Assembly (NCBI GenBank): GCA_964486825.1 | Contig: CAZAQS010000027.1 | Location: 1-30,541, forward strand | Direction of reading: 5' to 3' | Source: CAZAQS01 sp964486825 | GTDB lineage: Bacteria > Chloroflexota > Anaerolineae > Anaerolineales > UBA4823 | DNA length: 30,541 nucleotides | In this document: positions 15,222 to 22,267 of the stretch, piece after piece | Numbering within the stretch: the stretch's first letter is position 1 | Layout: every line of letters starts with the position of its first letter | Translations under genes and position numbers: made by a program | Notes under the pieces: model-generated | Seen by the model: only the letters and a program-made list of their open reading frames with translations | Database searches by the model: none | What the model was told of the DNA's origin: nothing

Positions 15222-15318
15222 CGAAAAAGGCAAAACCGGTGAAAACCGGCGACGCAAAGCCCATGGGTCTACAGCCATGTCTAAGCCATGGCCAGGATAG
15301 CTAGGTTACCGATGACGG
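15222..15318 (+). ncRNA. Cyclic di-GMP-I (GEMM-I) riboswitch
   Basis: The aptamer consensus is clear: AAGGCAAAACC (about 15228-15237), a CCGGT-GAAA-ACCGG hairpin with the conserved GNRA tetraloop, then GACGCAAAGCC (15251-15261), a second arm, and TAGCTAGGTTACCGATG (15298-15314). These are the strand segments that wrap c-di-GMP in GEMM-I aptamers. It sits 73 nt upstream of the sortase-like gene on the same strand, so it is the cis-regulator of that gene. Whether c-di-GMP turns the gene on or off cannot be read directly. Confidence 0.93.
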
Positions 15319-15340
15319 ATGCAAGCCATTATATCCTCTC

Positions 15341-15366
15341 CGGGGCCTGCTGATCAACAGGCCCCG
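15341..15366 (+). promoter_or_regulatory. Expression-platform hairpin of the c-di-GMP riboswitch
   Basis: CGGGGCCTG (15341-15349) pairs with CAGGCCCCG (15358-15366) around an 8-nt loop, just before the GGAGG ribosome-binding site (15375-15379). Only a broken AT stretch (ATTAATTT) follows, so it is not a textbook terminator. CTCC at 15338-15341 could also pair with GGAG at 15375-15378, which would hide the ribosome-binding site. Both termination and translational control are possible. Confidence 0.6.
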
Positions 15367-15390
15367 ATTAATTTGGAGGTATAAACACGA

Positions 15391-16323
15391 ATGAAGCTTG
15401 CCCAATCCCCGAAGACATTCACCTTGATTTTTATCAGCTTTACCTTCTTGATCGTACAGTTTGGTCTTGTCAATCGGTTCTTGGCTTTTTCAGACCAGGA
15501 CCAGCCCCCAAATCCCGAAACGACACAATCCATTCCAGATACATATCTACCCGTAGTAATCGATTCAACAGTCGAAAAGTCCCCTGCTGTAGCTAGCGCT
15601 TCGACGCTTCCCGGACCGGCTGTTGAATTCAAATCAGGCTCTTCTATAGAACCAGAAGCCACTACACCTCCTGATACCATTTACCTGGATGAGTTGACCA
15701 CAGATAGCCAGGCAGAGGCTCTCCTGCTGGAAGCTCATCCTGAAAACAACGAAACTGCACCTCCCGCAGATGGAGCTTTAGGTGGGGCGGTAAGGGTTGT
15801 TCAGCATGACAATGACCCAGTATTCGAAAGCTTCGTTGAGGAAGTGACTAATGGAGCTGCTGATACAGTTACCGGTGTCTATGTTGCAGACTTGATCAAG
15901 TTGAAAGTTCTCCAGCAGCCAGCCCAAGATGTAGCCTTCGTATCCAACGAAGATGGCACAGCCACCCAGTTTCAATCCCCTGCACTCTACGGGGTAATCG
16001 GACTGCTGGCCCATAATTTCCTAAGCGGAAAACATTTTTTCAGCCTTGCACCAGGCCAAGAAATTCGCATTGTTTATGGTAGCGGTAGCTTTCGCAGGTA
16101 CCAGGTTTCTGCCATAGCTGACTTCGAGCGCATGACCCGCTTTGACATTCGAAGCGATTTCCGAGATTTACAGACCAATGAGCTCTTAAGCAGCAAGGAT
16201 TTATTTGCCCGTTACTATCGGGAGGGAAATTATTTGACCCTCCAGACCTGCCTGGAAGGTGGTGGGTATTCAAATTGGGGTGTACGCATGATTACCGCAG
16301 TCCCAATCGATGGTGAGGGATAA
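15391..16323 (+). CDS. Sortase-like transpeptidase controlled by c-di-GMP
   Basis: This is a membrane-anchored sortase-family protein of 310 residues. A signal-anchor helix lies at about 9-32, followed by a disordered Pro/Thr/Glu/Ala-rich linker (about 35-135). The C-terminal domain (about 160-310) has the sortase triad: His208 in GLLAHNFLSGKHFF, Cys287 in TLQTC (the TLxTC motif, 283-287) and Arg299 in NWGVRMITAVP. Sortases cut a C-terminal sorting signal of exported proteins and join it to an amino group on peptidoglycan or another pilin. No substrate with a sorting signal is seen in this window. GGAGG precedes the ATG. A c-di-GMP-I riboswitch lies directly upstream and a strong terminator follows, so it is a single-gene unit. 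The sortase class is unclear. Confidence 0.85.
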   Translation: MKLAQSPKTFTLIFISFTFLIVQFGLVNRFLAFSDQDQPPNPETTQSIPDTYLPVVIDSTVEKSPAVASASTLPGPAVEFKSGSSIEPEATTPPDTIYLDELTTDSQAEALLLEAHPENNETAPPADGALGGAVRVVQHDNDPVFESFVEEVTNGAADTVTGVYVADLIKLKVLQQPAQDVAFVSNEDGTATQFQSPALYGVIGLLAHNFLSGKHFFSLAPGQEIRIVYGSGSFRRYQVSAIADFERMTRFDIRSDFRDLQTNELLSSKDLFARYYREGNYLTLQTCLEGGGYSNWGVRMITAVPIDGEG

Positions 16324-16348
16324 CCTTCTGTAGCATACTTCGGTTAAC

Positions 16349-16394
16349 AAACAGCAGGCGTTGGCTTCTAAGCTCCAGCGCCTGCTGTTTTCGT
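16349..16394. terminator. Strong bidirectional terminator between sortase and acyl-CoA ligase genes
   Basis: AAACAGCAGGCG (16349-16360) pairs perfectly with CGCCTGCTGTTT (16379-16390), and the pairing continues inward through TTGG/CCAG with one G-T wobble. This gives about 16 bp and a 10-nt loop. TTTTCGTTT follows on the plus strand. It separates two convergent genes. Confidence 0.85.
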
Positions 16395-16404
16395 TTACCC
16401 TCGA

Positions 16405-18123
16405 TTATTTGGCCGCAGCTTTTTGTGTGTCAGTAGCAGATTCTGAGGTAGCTTCTTTGTGCTCCTTAACGAGCTCCCGCCTGAGGATCTTTCCAACAGT
16501 GGTTTTAGGAAGCTCCTGGCGAAATTCTACTTCTGTTGGCACTTTGAATTTAGCCATGCGATCCTGGCACCACTTCTTTATCTCTTCCTCAGTAAGGCTT
16601 ACACCGGGTTTCGGAACAACCCAGGCCTTGACAGTCTCGCCGCGATAAGCGTCGGGCACGCCCGCCACACCTACTTCGAGGACCTTATCGTTCTCCATGA
16701 TGACTTCCTCGACCTCACGCGGCCACACCTGGTACCCACCTGGCTTGATCAGTTCTTTCTTGCGATCTACAATATAAAAGTAACCATCCTCGTCCATGCG
16801 GGCGATATCCCCCGTATACAGCCATCCATCGCGGAGGGTGTTTGTTGTCTCCGTGGGCATATTATGGTAGCCTTTGAATACCTGTGGACCTTTGACTACC
16901 AGCTCTCCCACCTCTCCTGGTTCGAGGACGGTTATCCCGTCATCCAAATCTACAATCCGTGCGTCCACATCAGGAAGGGGTAGCCCAATCGAGCCCGTGC
17001 GGTTCTCACCGTTCAGCGGGTTGCAATGGGTGGCGGTTGGCGCTTCGGATAGGCCGTAGCCTTCGAACAGCTTGCCGCCGGTTAGCGCTTCGAATTTTTC
17101 TTTGGTCTCTCGCATCAAGGGGGCCGAACCAGATATACAGGCTTTGATCGTATCGAGCTTATATTTCCCCGCCAGGACATCCGGGTGATTGTTGATGGCA
17201 TTGTAGAGCGTGGGTACACCTGGGAAGATCGTCGTCTTGTACTTCTGGATATTGCTCAATACATCCTTCAAGTCTCTCGGGTTTGGGACCATCACCATGC
17301 CAGCCCCGGTTTGAATGGCAAACAACATTCCTGCCACCATACCATAAACATGGAAGAGAGGAATGCCCATCAAGACCGTTTCTTTACCATCCTGTGCGTC
17401 TACCATCCATTGCCGAATCTGGAGCGCATTGGCTACCAGGTTTCTGTGCATTGCGATCGCGCCCTTAGAAATCCCCGTGGTACCGCCGCTATATTGGAAC
17501 AGAGCCATGTCGTCTGCTCCAACTTCTACTTTAGGCCGGTCTTCCGGTTTATGTTTTTCGATAAGGTCCTTCATCCAGATATCGCCCTGCTCCAGCTCCA
17601 CTCGGAAGCCGCCTTTCTTTTCCTTGGTCAGGGAGAAAAGAACAGCCAGAACCGGCGGCAGAGCTTCTTTGATATTCGTCACTACCAATTGACGGATCTT
17701 GGACTTGGGTTGAACCTTTTTTATAAGGCGGTAGAAATTGCTCATGACGAGCATAATCTCTATGCCGGCGTCATTTACCTGGTGTTCAATTTCACGTTCG
17801 GTATAGAGCGGATTCACCGCTACGACGATTCCCCCCAGTTTCAATACAGCGAAATAGGCTGTGACGAACTGGGGGGTATTTGGCATAAAGATCCCCACCC
17901 GGTCGCCTTTCTTAATTCCCAATTCCGCTAATCCTGCCGCCAACCGGTCTGTAAGCGCATTCATTTCCCGATAGGTGATCGTTGCACCTTTAAAAATTGT
18001 GCATGCGCTTTCGGGATATTTCTTTGCAGACTCTTCCAGTAGTTGGTGCAGGGGAATATCAGGGTAATCGATATGCAGTGGCACACCCTGATCGTAACGC
18101 TTGTGCCAAGGCCTATTGTCCAT
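16405..18123 (-). CDS. fadD: Long-chain fatty acid--CoA ligase
   Basis: This is an ATP-dependent acyl-CoA synthetase of the ANL (AMP-forming) superfamily, 572 residues, probably membrane-associated. Motifs are the P-loop-like YSGGTTGISKG (211-221), GYGLSEA (355-361), YTGDIARMDEDGYFYIVDR (436-454) containing the hinge Asp, and a C-terminal TTVGKILRREL with the catalytic lysine. The final residues are Ala/Ser/Thr-rich and not conserved. It would activate long-chain fatty acids for degradation or for phospholipid and possibly sphingolipid synthesis. AGGAGGAGG precedes the ATG and a near-perfect promoter lies 92 bp upstream, flanked by 10-bp direct repeats. The chain-length preference cannot be read from the sequence. 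Confidence 0.93.
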   Translation of the reverse strand: MDNRPWHKRYDQGVPLHIDYPDIPLHQLLEESAKKYPESACTIFKGATITYREMNALTDRLAAGLAELGIKKGDRVGIFMPNTPQFVTAYFAVLKLGGIVVAVNPLYTEREIEHQVNDAGIEIMLVMSNFYRLIKKVQPKSKIRQLVVTNIKEALPPVLAVLFSLTKEKKGGFRVELEQGDIWMKDLIEKHKPEDRPKVEVGADDMALFQYSGGTTGISKGAIAMHRNLVANALQIRQWMVDAQDGKETVLMGIPLFHVYGMVAGMLFAIQTGAGMVMVPNPRDLKDVLSNIQKYKTTIFPGVPTLYNAINNHPDVLAGKYKLDTIKACISGSAPLMRETKEKFEALTGGKLFEGYGLSEAPTATHCNPLNGENRTGSIGLPLPDVDARIVDLDDGITVLEPGEVGELVVKGPQVFKGYHNMPTETTNTLRDGWLYTGDIARMDEDGYFYIVDRKKELIKPGGYQVWPREVEEVIMENDKVLEVGVAGVPDAYRGETVKAWVVPKPGVSLTEEEIKKWCQDRMAKFKVPTEVEFRQELPKTTVGKILRRELVKEHKEATSESATDTQKAAAK

Positions 18124-18169
18124 CCCTCCTCCTTTGGATTTCTAATATTTGATGAAATGGGCCAGGTCT

Positions 18170-18256
18170 AGTGACAAGCCACCGTTAAAGATTTTCAGTT
18201 GATATTGTATCCATAGTATAGATTTTTTAACAGAAATTGTCAATAAAGTGACAAGC
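18170..18256. repeat. Pair of 10-bp direct repeats flanking the fadD promoter
   Basis: AGTGACAAGC occurs at 18170-18179 and again at 18247-18256, 77 bp apart. One copy lies just upstream of the -35 element and the other in the presumed transcribed leader. This could be a two-site operator for a fatty-acid regulator; no regulator gene is nearby. Confidence 0.4.
18215..18243 (-). promoter_or_regulatory. Sigma-70 promoter of fadD
   Basis: On the minus strand, a perfect TTGACA (18238-18243) is followed after 17 nt by TATACT (18215-18220). It starts 20 bp past the miaA stop, so fadD is transcribed separately from miaA, with a leader of about 85 nt. Confidence 0.82.
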
Positions 18257-18263
18257 GTTACAA

Positions 18264-19229
18264 TTACACCAAGCGATCTAATTGGATTAACCAGGCTTTG
18301 ATCTCGTCTTCCATCGAATTGGCCACTGAAGTCCCAGCCCTAAACCAGCGGATATTCGGATCCCGATCCTTGAACCAGTTTGCCTGGCGCCTCACCAGGA
18401 TCCTTGTTGATCGCTTTACCAGGCGAATGGCCTCTTCCAGGCTAATCTGGTCTTCCAGGTAGGCAATGATTTCCCGGTAGCCGATAGCTGATAGGGATGG
18501 CAGGTTGCCCGGATAACCCTTCTCGAGTAGCGTACGGACTTCATCAATAAGGCCAGCCTCGATCATCGAATCAACTCGCCGGTCTATCCGCTCATACAGC
18601 TCAGAGCGAGACCGGTTTAGCCCGAGTTGGAGTGTGTGATAGAGTGATCGGCCACGCCGTTTCTGAGACGAGAACAATTTACCTGTGAGCAAGATCACTT
18701 CCAGAGCCCGGATTGTGCGGCGTAAATTGCGGTAATCGATCCCCTCTGCCGCTCTAGGATCCAACACCGACAGTCGCTTGTGGAGACCCTCGGGGCCGAT
18801 CACTTTTGCCCAGTCTTCTAAGATATCTCTTAATGCTGGAGAGGGTTCAACCCTGGGTACTTCCCAATCTTCTATAACCGATCGTATATACTGCCCCGTA
18901 CCACCAACAAGGAAGGGTAAGCGGTCTCGCTCTCGGACTTCTTGGATGGCCTGACGGGCGAGGTTTTGAAATATTGACAAGCTAATCCCTTCGTCCGGAT
19001 CTGCGATATCCACCAGGTGATGCGGGACTCGTTCTAATTCTTGCTTAGATGGCTTAGCAGTTCCGATGTCCATGCCGCGATAAAACAGGCGTGAATCTGC
19101 AGAGATAATTTCCCCATTCAAATTTCCGGCAAGTTTGAGGGCAATTTCTGTTTTGCCTACCGCGGTTGGCCCCAGAATGACCACGACTGGGTGAAGGTTT
19201 TTTTCGTCGAACTCAGGAACGGAAAGCAT
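18264..19229 (-). CDS. miaA: tRNA dimethylallyltransferase MiaA
   Basis: MiaA transfers a dimethylallyl group to N6 of A37 in tRNAs that read UNN codons. From the ATG at 19229 it has 321 residues. It carries P-loop GPTAVGKT (20-27), SADSRLFYRGMDIGTAKPS (the DSxQ-like region with a leucine in the usual glutamine position), HHLVDIADPDE, LVGGTGQYI, DYRNLRRTIRALEV, and the C-terminal YPGNLPSLSAIGYREI and RRQANWF motifs. The frame remains open to an ATG at 19289, but the inner start puts the P-loop where the family has it and overlaps yraN by only 17 bp. It is probably co-transcribed with yraN and the glycosyltransferase gene. Confidence 0.93.
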   Translation of the reverse strand: MLSVPEFDEKNLHPVVVILGPTAVGKTEIALKLAGNLNGEIISADSRLFYRGMDIGTAKPSKQELERVPHHLVDIADPDEGISLSIFQNLARQAIQEVRERDRLPFLVGGTGQYIRSVIEDWEVPRVEPSPALRDILEDWAKVIGPEGLHKRLSVLDPRAAEGIDYRNLRRTIRALEVILLTGKLFSSQKRRGRSLYHTLQLGLNRSRSELYERIDRRVDSMIEAGLIDEVRTLLEKGYPGNLPSLSAIGYREIIAYLEDQISLEEAIRLVKRSTRILVRRQANWFKDRDPNIRWFRAGTSVANSMEDEIKAWLIQLDRLV

Positions 19230-19581
19230 TTTCAAAATGAGTGATTTGAGGAGATCGACCATCCCTGAACCGCTGGATGGCAATGACATCGATTCGCCAG
19301 GCCCCCTCTACTTCCTGATGTTCCTGTATATAATGTTCGGCCGAGTTGAGGAGATGCTGTTGCTTGCGCAGGTTGACGGATTCTTCCGGCAATCCAAAGC
19401 TCGTCGTTATCCGAGTCTTCACTTCGAAAAACACTGTTACCCCATCTTTACAGGCGATCAAATCGATCTCTCCATAAGGAGTACGTAGGTTGTTCTCAAG
19501 GATGGTGAAGCTATTCGCCTCCAGGTATTTTGCTGCCATCTTTTCACCCCACTTTCCTAGAGATTGCTTGTAATTCTTCAT
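19213..19581 (-). CDS. yraN: UPF0102 family protein YraN (predicted nuclease fold)
   Basis: This is a 122-residue protein of the YraN/UPF0102 family, which has a restriction-endonuclease-like PD-(D/E)xK fold. LGKWGEKMAAKYLEAN at the N-terminus is the family signature. YGEIDLIA (Glu38, Asp40) followed by FFEVKTR (Glu53, Lys55) supplies the presumed metal site. The C-terminus WRIDVIAIQRF...ITHFENAF is also typical. The biochemical role is unsettled; family members have been linked to DNA processing. It starts 12 bp after the glycosyltransferase stop and its last 17 bp overlap the chosen miaA start, pointing to one transcript and translational coupling. Confidence 0.9.
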   Translation of the reverse strand: MKNYKQSLGKWGEKMAAKYLEANSFTILENNLRTPYGEIDLIACKDGVTVFFEVKTRITTSFGLPEESVNLRKQQHLLNSAEHYIQEHQEVEGAWRIDVIAIQRFRDGRSPQITHFENAFRS

Positions 19582-19593
19582 AAATTATTAGCT

Positions 19594-20790
19594 TCAACGC
19601 CAATCTTCAAAGAATTGTGAAAACCTCGTTCGTAGTGGGGGCCTTTTGGCTTGTGCCTTTGCTACAGTTTTTTCATAAAGGTCCAACATCAGCATGGCTG
19701 TCCTTTCGATCGAATATTGCTCGGATTCTTGCCTTGCGTGCTGGCTCATTTCACTTCGCAGCTCAGGCTGCGAGACCAGGCGAACCATTTGAGCAGTAAA
19801 TGTGGCCAGATCGTTAGACGAGATCAGCCCTGTCACACCATCATGGATGATATCTCCCACTCCCGGAGAATCAATCCCCAGGACAGGCAATCCGGCTGCC
19901 ATCGCCTCGATCACCGAAAGTGGGTGCACCTCTGTGATGGAGGCGGTAATGAAAGCATCTGCCATATGTAGGTAGCCTGGCAAGCTTTGATAGGGCACCA
20001 TTCCGGTAAATACGACCTTTTTCTGGATGCCCATGGCATTTACCCGGTCTTGAAGGTTATCTCTCTCAGGACCATCTCCGACGATGAGCAGGCGGGCTTT
20101 GTCATAGGCATGGGCAGTGCCAGCGAAGGATCGCAGCAGGAAGGGCAGGTTCTTTTCAGGTCCAAGCCGGCCCACATAGATCAATACGACATCCTCACTA
20201 CCTATTCCGAATTTTTGTCGATCGACCAATTGTTGGTTATCCAGGTACGGTCTCAGGTTGACGCCGTTCGGGACAACATGAATATCGACATCCACTCCCA
20301 ACCGGACCAGGACTTCCCGCATCCCGGCTGACGGTGCAATAACCAGGTTGCATGCTCGGCAGAAGGCCGGCATATAAGCCTGGAGCATGGTTTCGCTGAT
20401 AACATACGGCAGAACAGGTAGGTAGGCCTGGGCATACAAATCGTAGCGAGTGTGATTGGTAAAGACGAGCGGAATCCCCCTTGGACGGCAAATCCTTAAA
20501 CCAATCGACCCGCTCAGAAAGGGATGGTGAAGGTGCACGATATCCATGGTTTTAAGGAGCTTGCGGGCCTCCCGCTTGTAACCGAAATTAAGATAATAGC
20601 CGGTATCAATAATTGGTACGCCACGGCTGCGAATAACGTTGGTTTCTTCGTCTTTGTAATCCACGTCTCCAAAAGTAAAGACGAAAACTTCGTGTCCCGC
20701 TTTTTCAAGCCCTTGTTTGTTAAGGGAGATATACGTTGTAATCCCGCTGATATGAGGTTTATAAATATCGGCCATCATACCAATGCGCAT
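19594..20790 (-). CDS. GT4 family glycosyltransferase
   Basis: This is a retaining GT-B-fold glycosyltransferase of family 4, 398 residues, with no transmembrane helix. The N-terminus MRIGMMADIYKPHISGITTY has the acceptor-side glycine loop. VVPNGVNL (172-179) and IYVGRLGPEKNL (204-215) mark the domain junction and nucleotide site, and the EX7E motif is Glu287 (TEVHPLSVIE) to Glu295. The pattern resembles diacylglycerol alpha-glucosyltransferases (MgdA/alMGS) and PimB-like mannosyltransferases, so a glycolipid product is likely, but cell-wall polysaccharide is not excluded. AGGAG lies 11 nt before the ATG. It heads the yraN-miaA run, and a promoter-like pair lies upstream. Confidence 0.88.
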   Translation of the reverse strand: MRIGMMADIYKPHISGITTYISLNKQGLEKAGHEVFVFTFGDVDYKDEETNVIRSRGVPIIDTGYYLNFGYKREARKLLKTMDIVHLHHPFLSGSIGLRICRPRGIPLVFTNHTRYDLYAQAYLPVLPYVISETMLQAYMPAFCRACNLVIAPSAGMREVLVRLGVDVDIHVVPNGVNLRPYLDNQQLVDRQKFGIGSEDVVLIYVGRLGPEKNLPFLLRSFAGTAHAYDKARLLIVGDGPERDNLQDRVNAMGIQKKVVFTGMVPYQSLPGYLHMADAFITASITEVHPLSVIEAMAAGLPVLGIDSPGVGDIIHDGVTGLISSNDLATFTAQMVRLVSQPELRSEMSQHARQESEQYSIERTAMLMLDLYEKTVAKAQAKRPPLRTRFSQFFEDWR

Positions 20791-20849
20791 AGGTGCTTGT
20801 CTCCTGAAATAATATGGGTTTTCATGATTACCGTTTGTTCTTAATCATT

Positions 20850-20878
20850 ATCGTACGCTTAAGATGGGAATAAGTCAA
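20850..20878 (-). promoter_or_regulatory. Promoter for the glycosyltransferase-yraN-miaA run
   Basis: On the minus strand, TTGACT (20873-20878) precedes TACGAT (20850-20855) by 17 nt, about 60 bp upstream of the gene. A small dyad (AAGTC 20872-20876, GACTT 20882-20886) overlaps the -35 box. Confidence 0.55.
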
Positions 20879-20938
20879 GACGACTTGATCTCCCCGCGTT
20901 TCCTTGGCAGTTGTTCGAATGGCGAGTAGAATCCATTT

Positions 20939-21760
20939 GTGATAAAGACCAGAACCATAGAGTACTTGCCGAGCGCCGACAAGTTGAGCGTACTGGCTGC
21001 CATTATACTCTTGGCCTACGCTCTGACGCCCTTTGTGGATCTACCCGCACGCGATTTATCCATCGAACTGCCTTTTTTTTTCATATCCATTGAGTTTAAT
21101 ATCCAAACACTGGTTGCATTTCTGGTAGCTGGACTTACTGCCAGTGGGGCAGATTGGCTATTAAGAGATCATCCAGAAATAGGGGACAAACCCACTTTCC
21201 AACACTGGTTGTTACCCTCATTGACTTCCCTGGTTATTGGAGTACCGCTTTTCCAGCTGCCGTTTGGGTTGATGTGGTGGGCGTTCTTCGCCGTTGGAGG
21301 CGCTGTGTTAATGCTGGTATTGGTTGCAGAATATATTGTTGTTCACCCCCGAGACATCCGTTACGCACCCGCCTCAGCCGGATTGACCGCAGTATCCTTT
21401 GCTCTTTTTCTGGCCCTTGCAATCGTACTACATTCTGCAGGTACACGCTTATTTTTCATTTTGCCCGCCCTTATCCTGGCGGGAGGACTGGTGAGCTTAC
21501 GAACCCTGCGTTTGAGGTCTCCTGCCAGATGGAAGCTTCTGGAAGCTCTCGTAACCGCCCTGGTTTTAGGGCAGATTGCAGCCGCCCTGCACTATTGGCC
21601 GCTTAATTCCGTGACTTATGGCCTGGCTGTTTTAGGGCCATCCTACGCGTTAACTACCCTGGTAAGTGCTTTAGACGAAGGCGATACATTGAAGCAAGCT
21701 CTCTTGGAACCGGGGATCGTTTTAGCCGTTGTAGCTATGGTGGCCCTTTGGATCCGTTAG
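20939..21760 (+). CDS. Multi-pass membrane protein of unknown function
   Basis: I do not recognise this 273-residue protein with certainty. It has about seven hydrophobic segments (around 16-35, 52-70, 91-105, 108-130, 143-165, 170-186 and 200-275, the last probably more than one helix). A conserved-looking loop, GADWLLRDHPEIGDKPTFQHW, lies after the second segment. No catalytic motif is visible. It may belong to one of the Chloroflexota-specific membrane DUFs. The start is GTG at 20939 with only a weak GAG upstream. It is followed 11 bp later by a JAMM peptidase gene and then plsY on the same strand; a functional link to the peptidase is plausible but unproven. Confidence 0.8.
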   Translation: MIKTRTIEYLPSADKLSVLAAIILLAYALTPFVDLPARDLSIELPFFFISIEFNIQTLVAFLVAGLTASGADWLLRDHPEIGDKPTFQHWLLPSLTSLVIGVPLFQLPFGLMWWAFFAVGGAVLMLVLVAEYIVVHPRDIRYAPASAGLTAVSFALFLALAIVLHSAGTRLFFILPALILAGGLVSLRTLRLRSPARWKLLEALVTALVLGQIAAALHYWPLNSVTYGLAVLGPSYALTTLVSALDEGDTLKQALLEPGIVLAVVAMVALWIR

Positions 21761-21771
21761 TTGGAGATATT

Positions 21772-22167
21772 TTGATCCTGAGAGAACATTGGGATCAGAT
21801 GCGAGCAGATGTAGTCGAGAAGGCTCCCGAAGAAGCCTGCGGCTTGGTGGCCGGCAGGGATAACCGCTCCCAGAAAGTTTTCAAAGTACCAAATATCCTG
21901 CACAGCCCCACTCGTTTCCGGCTGGATCCTCAGCAACAGCTTGAAGCTCTGTTGATGATTGAGGAAAATAATTGGGACCTCTTGGCGATCTACCATTCGC
22001 ATCCTGCCGGCCCCTCATTCCCCTCGGCAACAGATATTCGCGAGGCTGCCTACCCAGACGCAGTAAATTTGATCTGGTATCCGCATCGGGGTGATTGGTC
22101 ATGTCGTGGATTTATGATTGAAGAAGGGGTATTTAAAGAAATCGCGCTTCGCATTCTTGACAGGTAG
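21772..22167 (+). CDS. JAMM/MPN+ metallopeptidase (M67 family)
   Basis: This is a small zinc isopeptidase-like protein of 131 residues. The JAMM motif is complete: Glu21 in PEEACGL, His75-x-His77 in YHSHPAGPSFPSATD, then Ser85 and Asp88. Bacterial members of this type (Mec-like) cut ubiquitin-like sulfur carriers such as CysO or ThiS/MoaD-like proteins, or other C-terminal extensions. No such carrier or E1-like gene is seen in this window. The chosen start is TTG at 21772, because GGAG (21763-21766) lies 5 nt before it; a longer frame from TTG 21748 would overlap the membrane protein gene and has no ribosome-binding site. It is cytoplasmic by composition. Confidence 0.88.
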   Translation: MILREHWDQMRADVVEKAPEEACGLVAGRDNRSQKVFKVPNILHSPTRFRLDPQQQLEALLMIEENNWDLLAIYHSHPAGPSFPSATDIREAAYPDAVNLIWYPHRGDWSCRGFMIEEGVFKEIALRILDR

Positions 22168-22267
22168 CTAGGCCAGTGAGTGAAATTCAATTCCGTGAGT
22201 AACTTTATTTCAAATTCTGTGTTTTTAGGAATAGAACAAAACCTGCAAACATACTTGGAGAAAAAAT

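Noticed and set aside
15126..15278. N-terminal extension of the KDSR-like reductase up to an ATG at 15278
   Set aside because: It reads antisense through the c-di-GMP aptamer, has no SDR similarity, and the Rossmann motif is at the normal place from the ATG at 15125.
17185..17931. 248-codon plus-strand frame opposite fadD
   Set aside because: Complementary shadow of a well-conserved acyl-CoA ligase; composition is unlike a real protein.
19230..19289. Longer MiaA start at 19289
   Set aside because: It would overlap yraN by 77 bp and push the P-loop 20 residues further than usual; the inner ATG fits better, though this is not certain.
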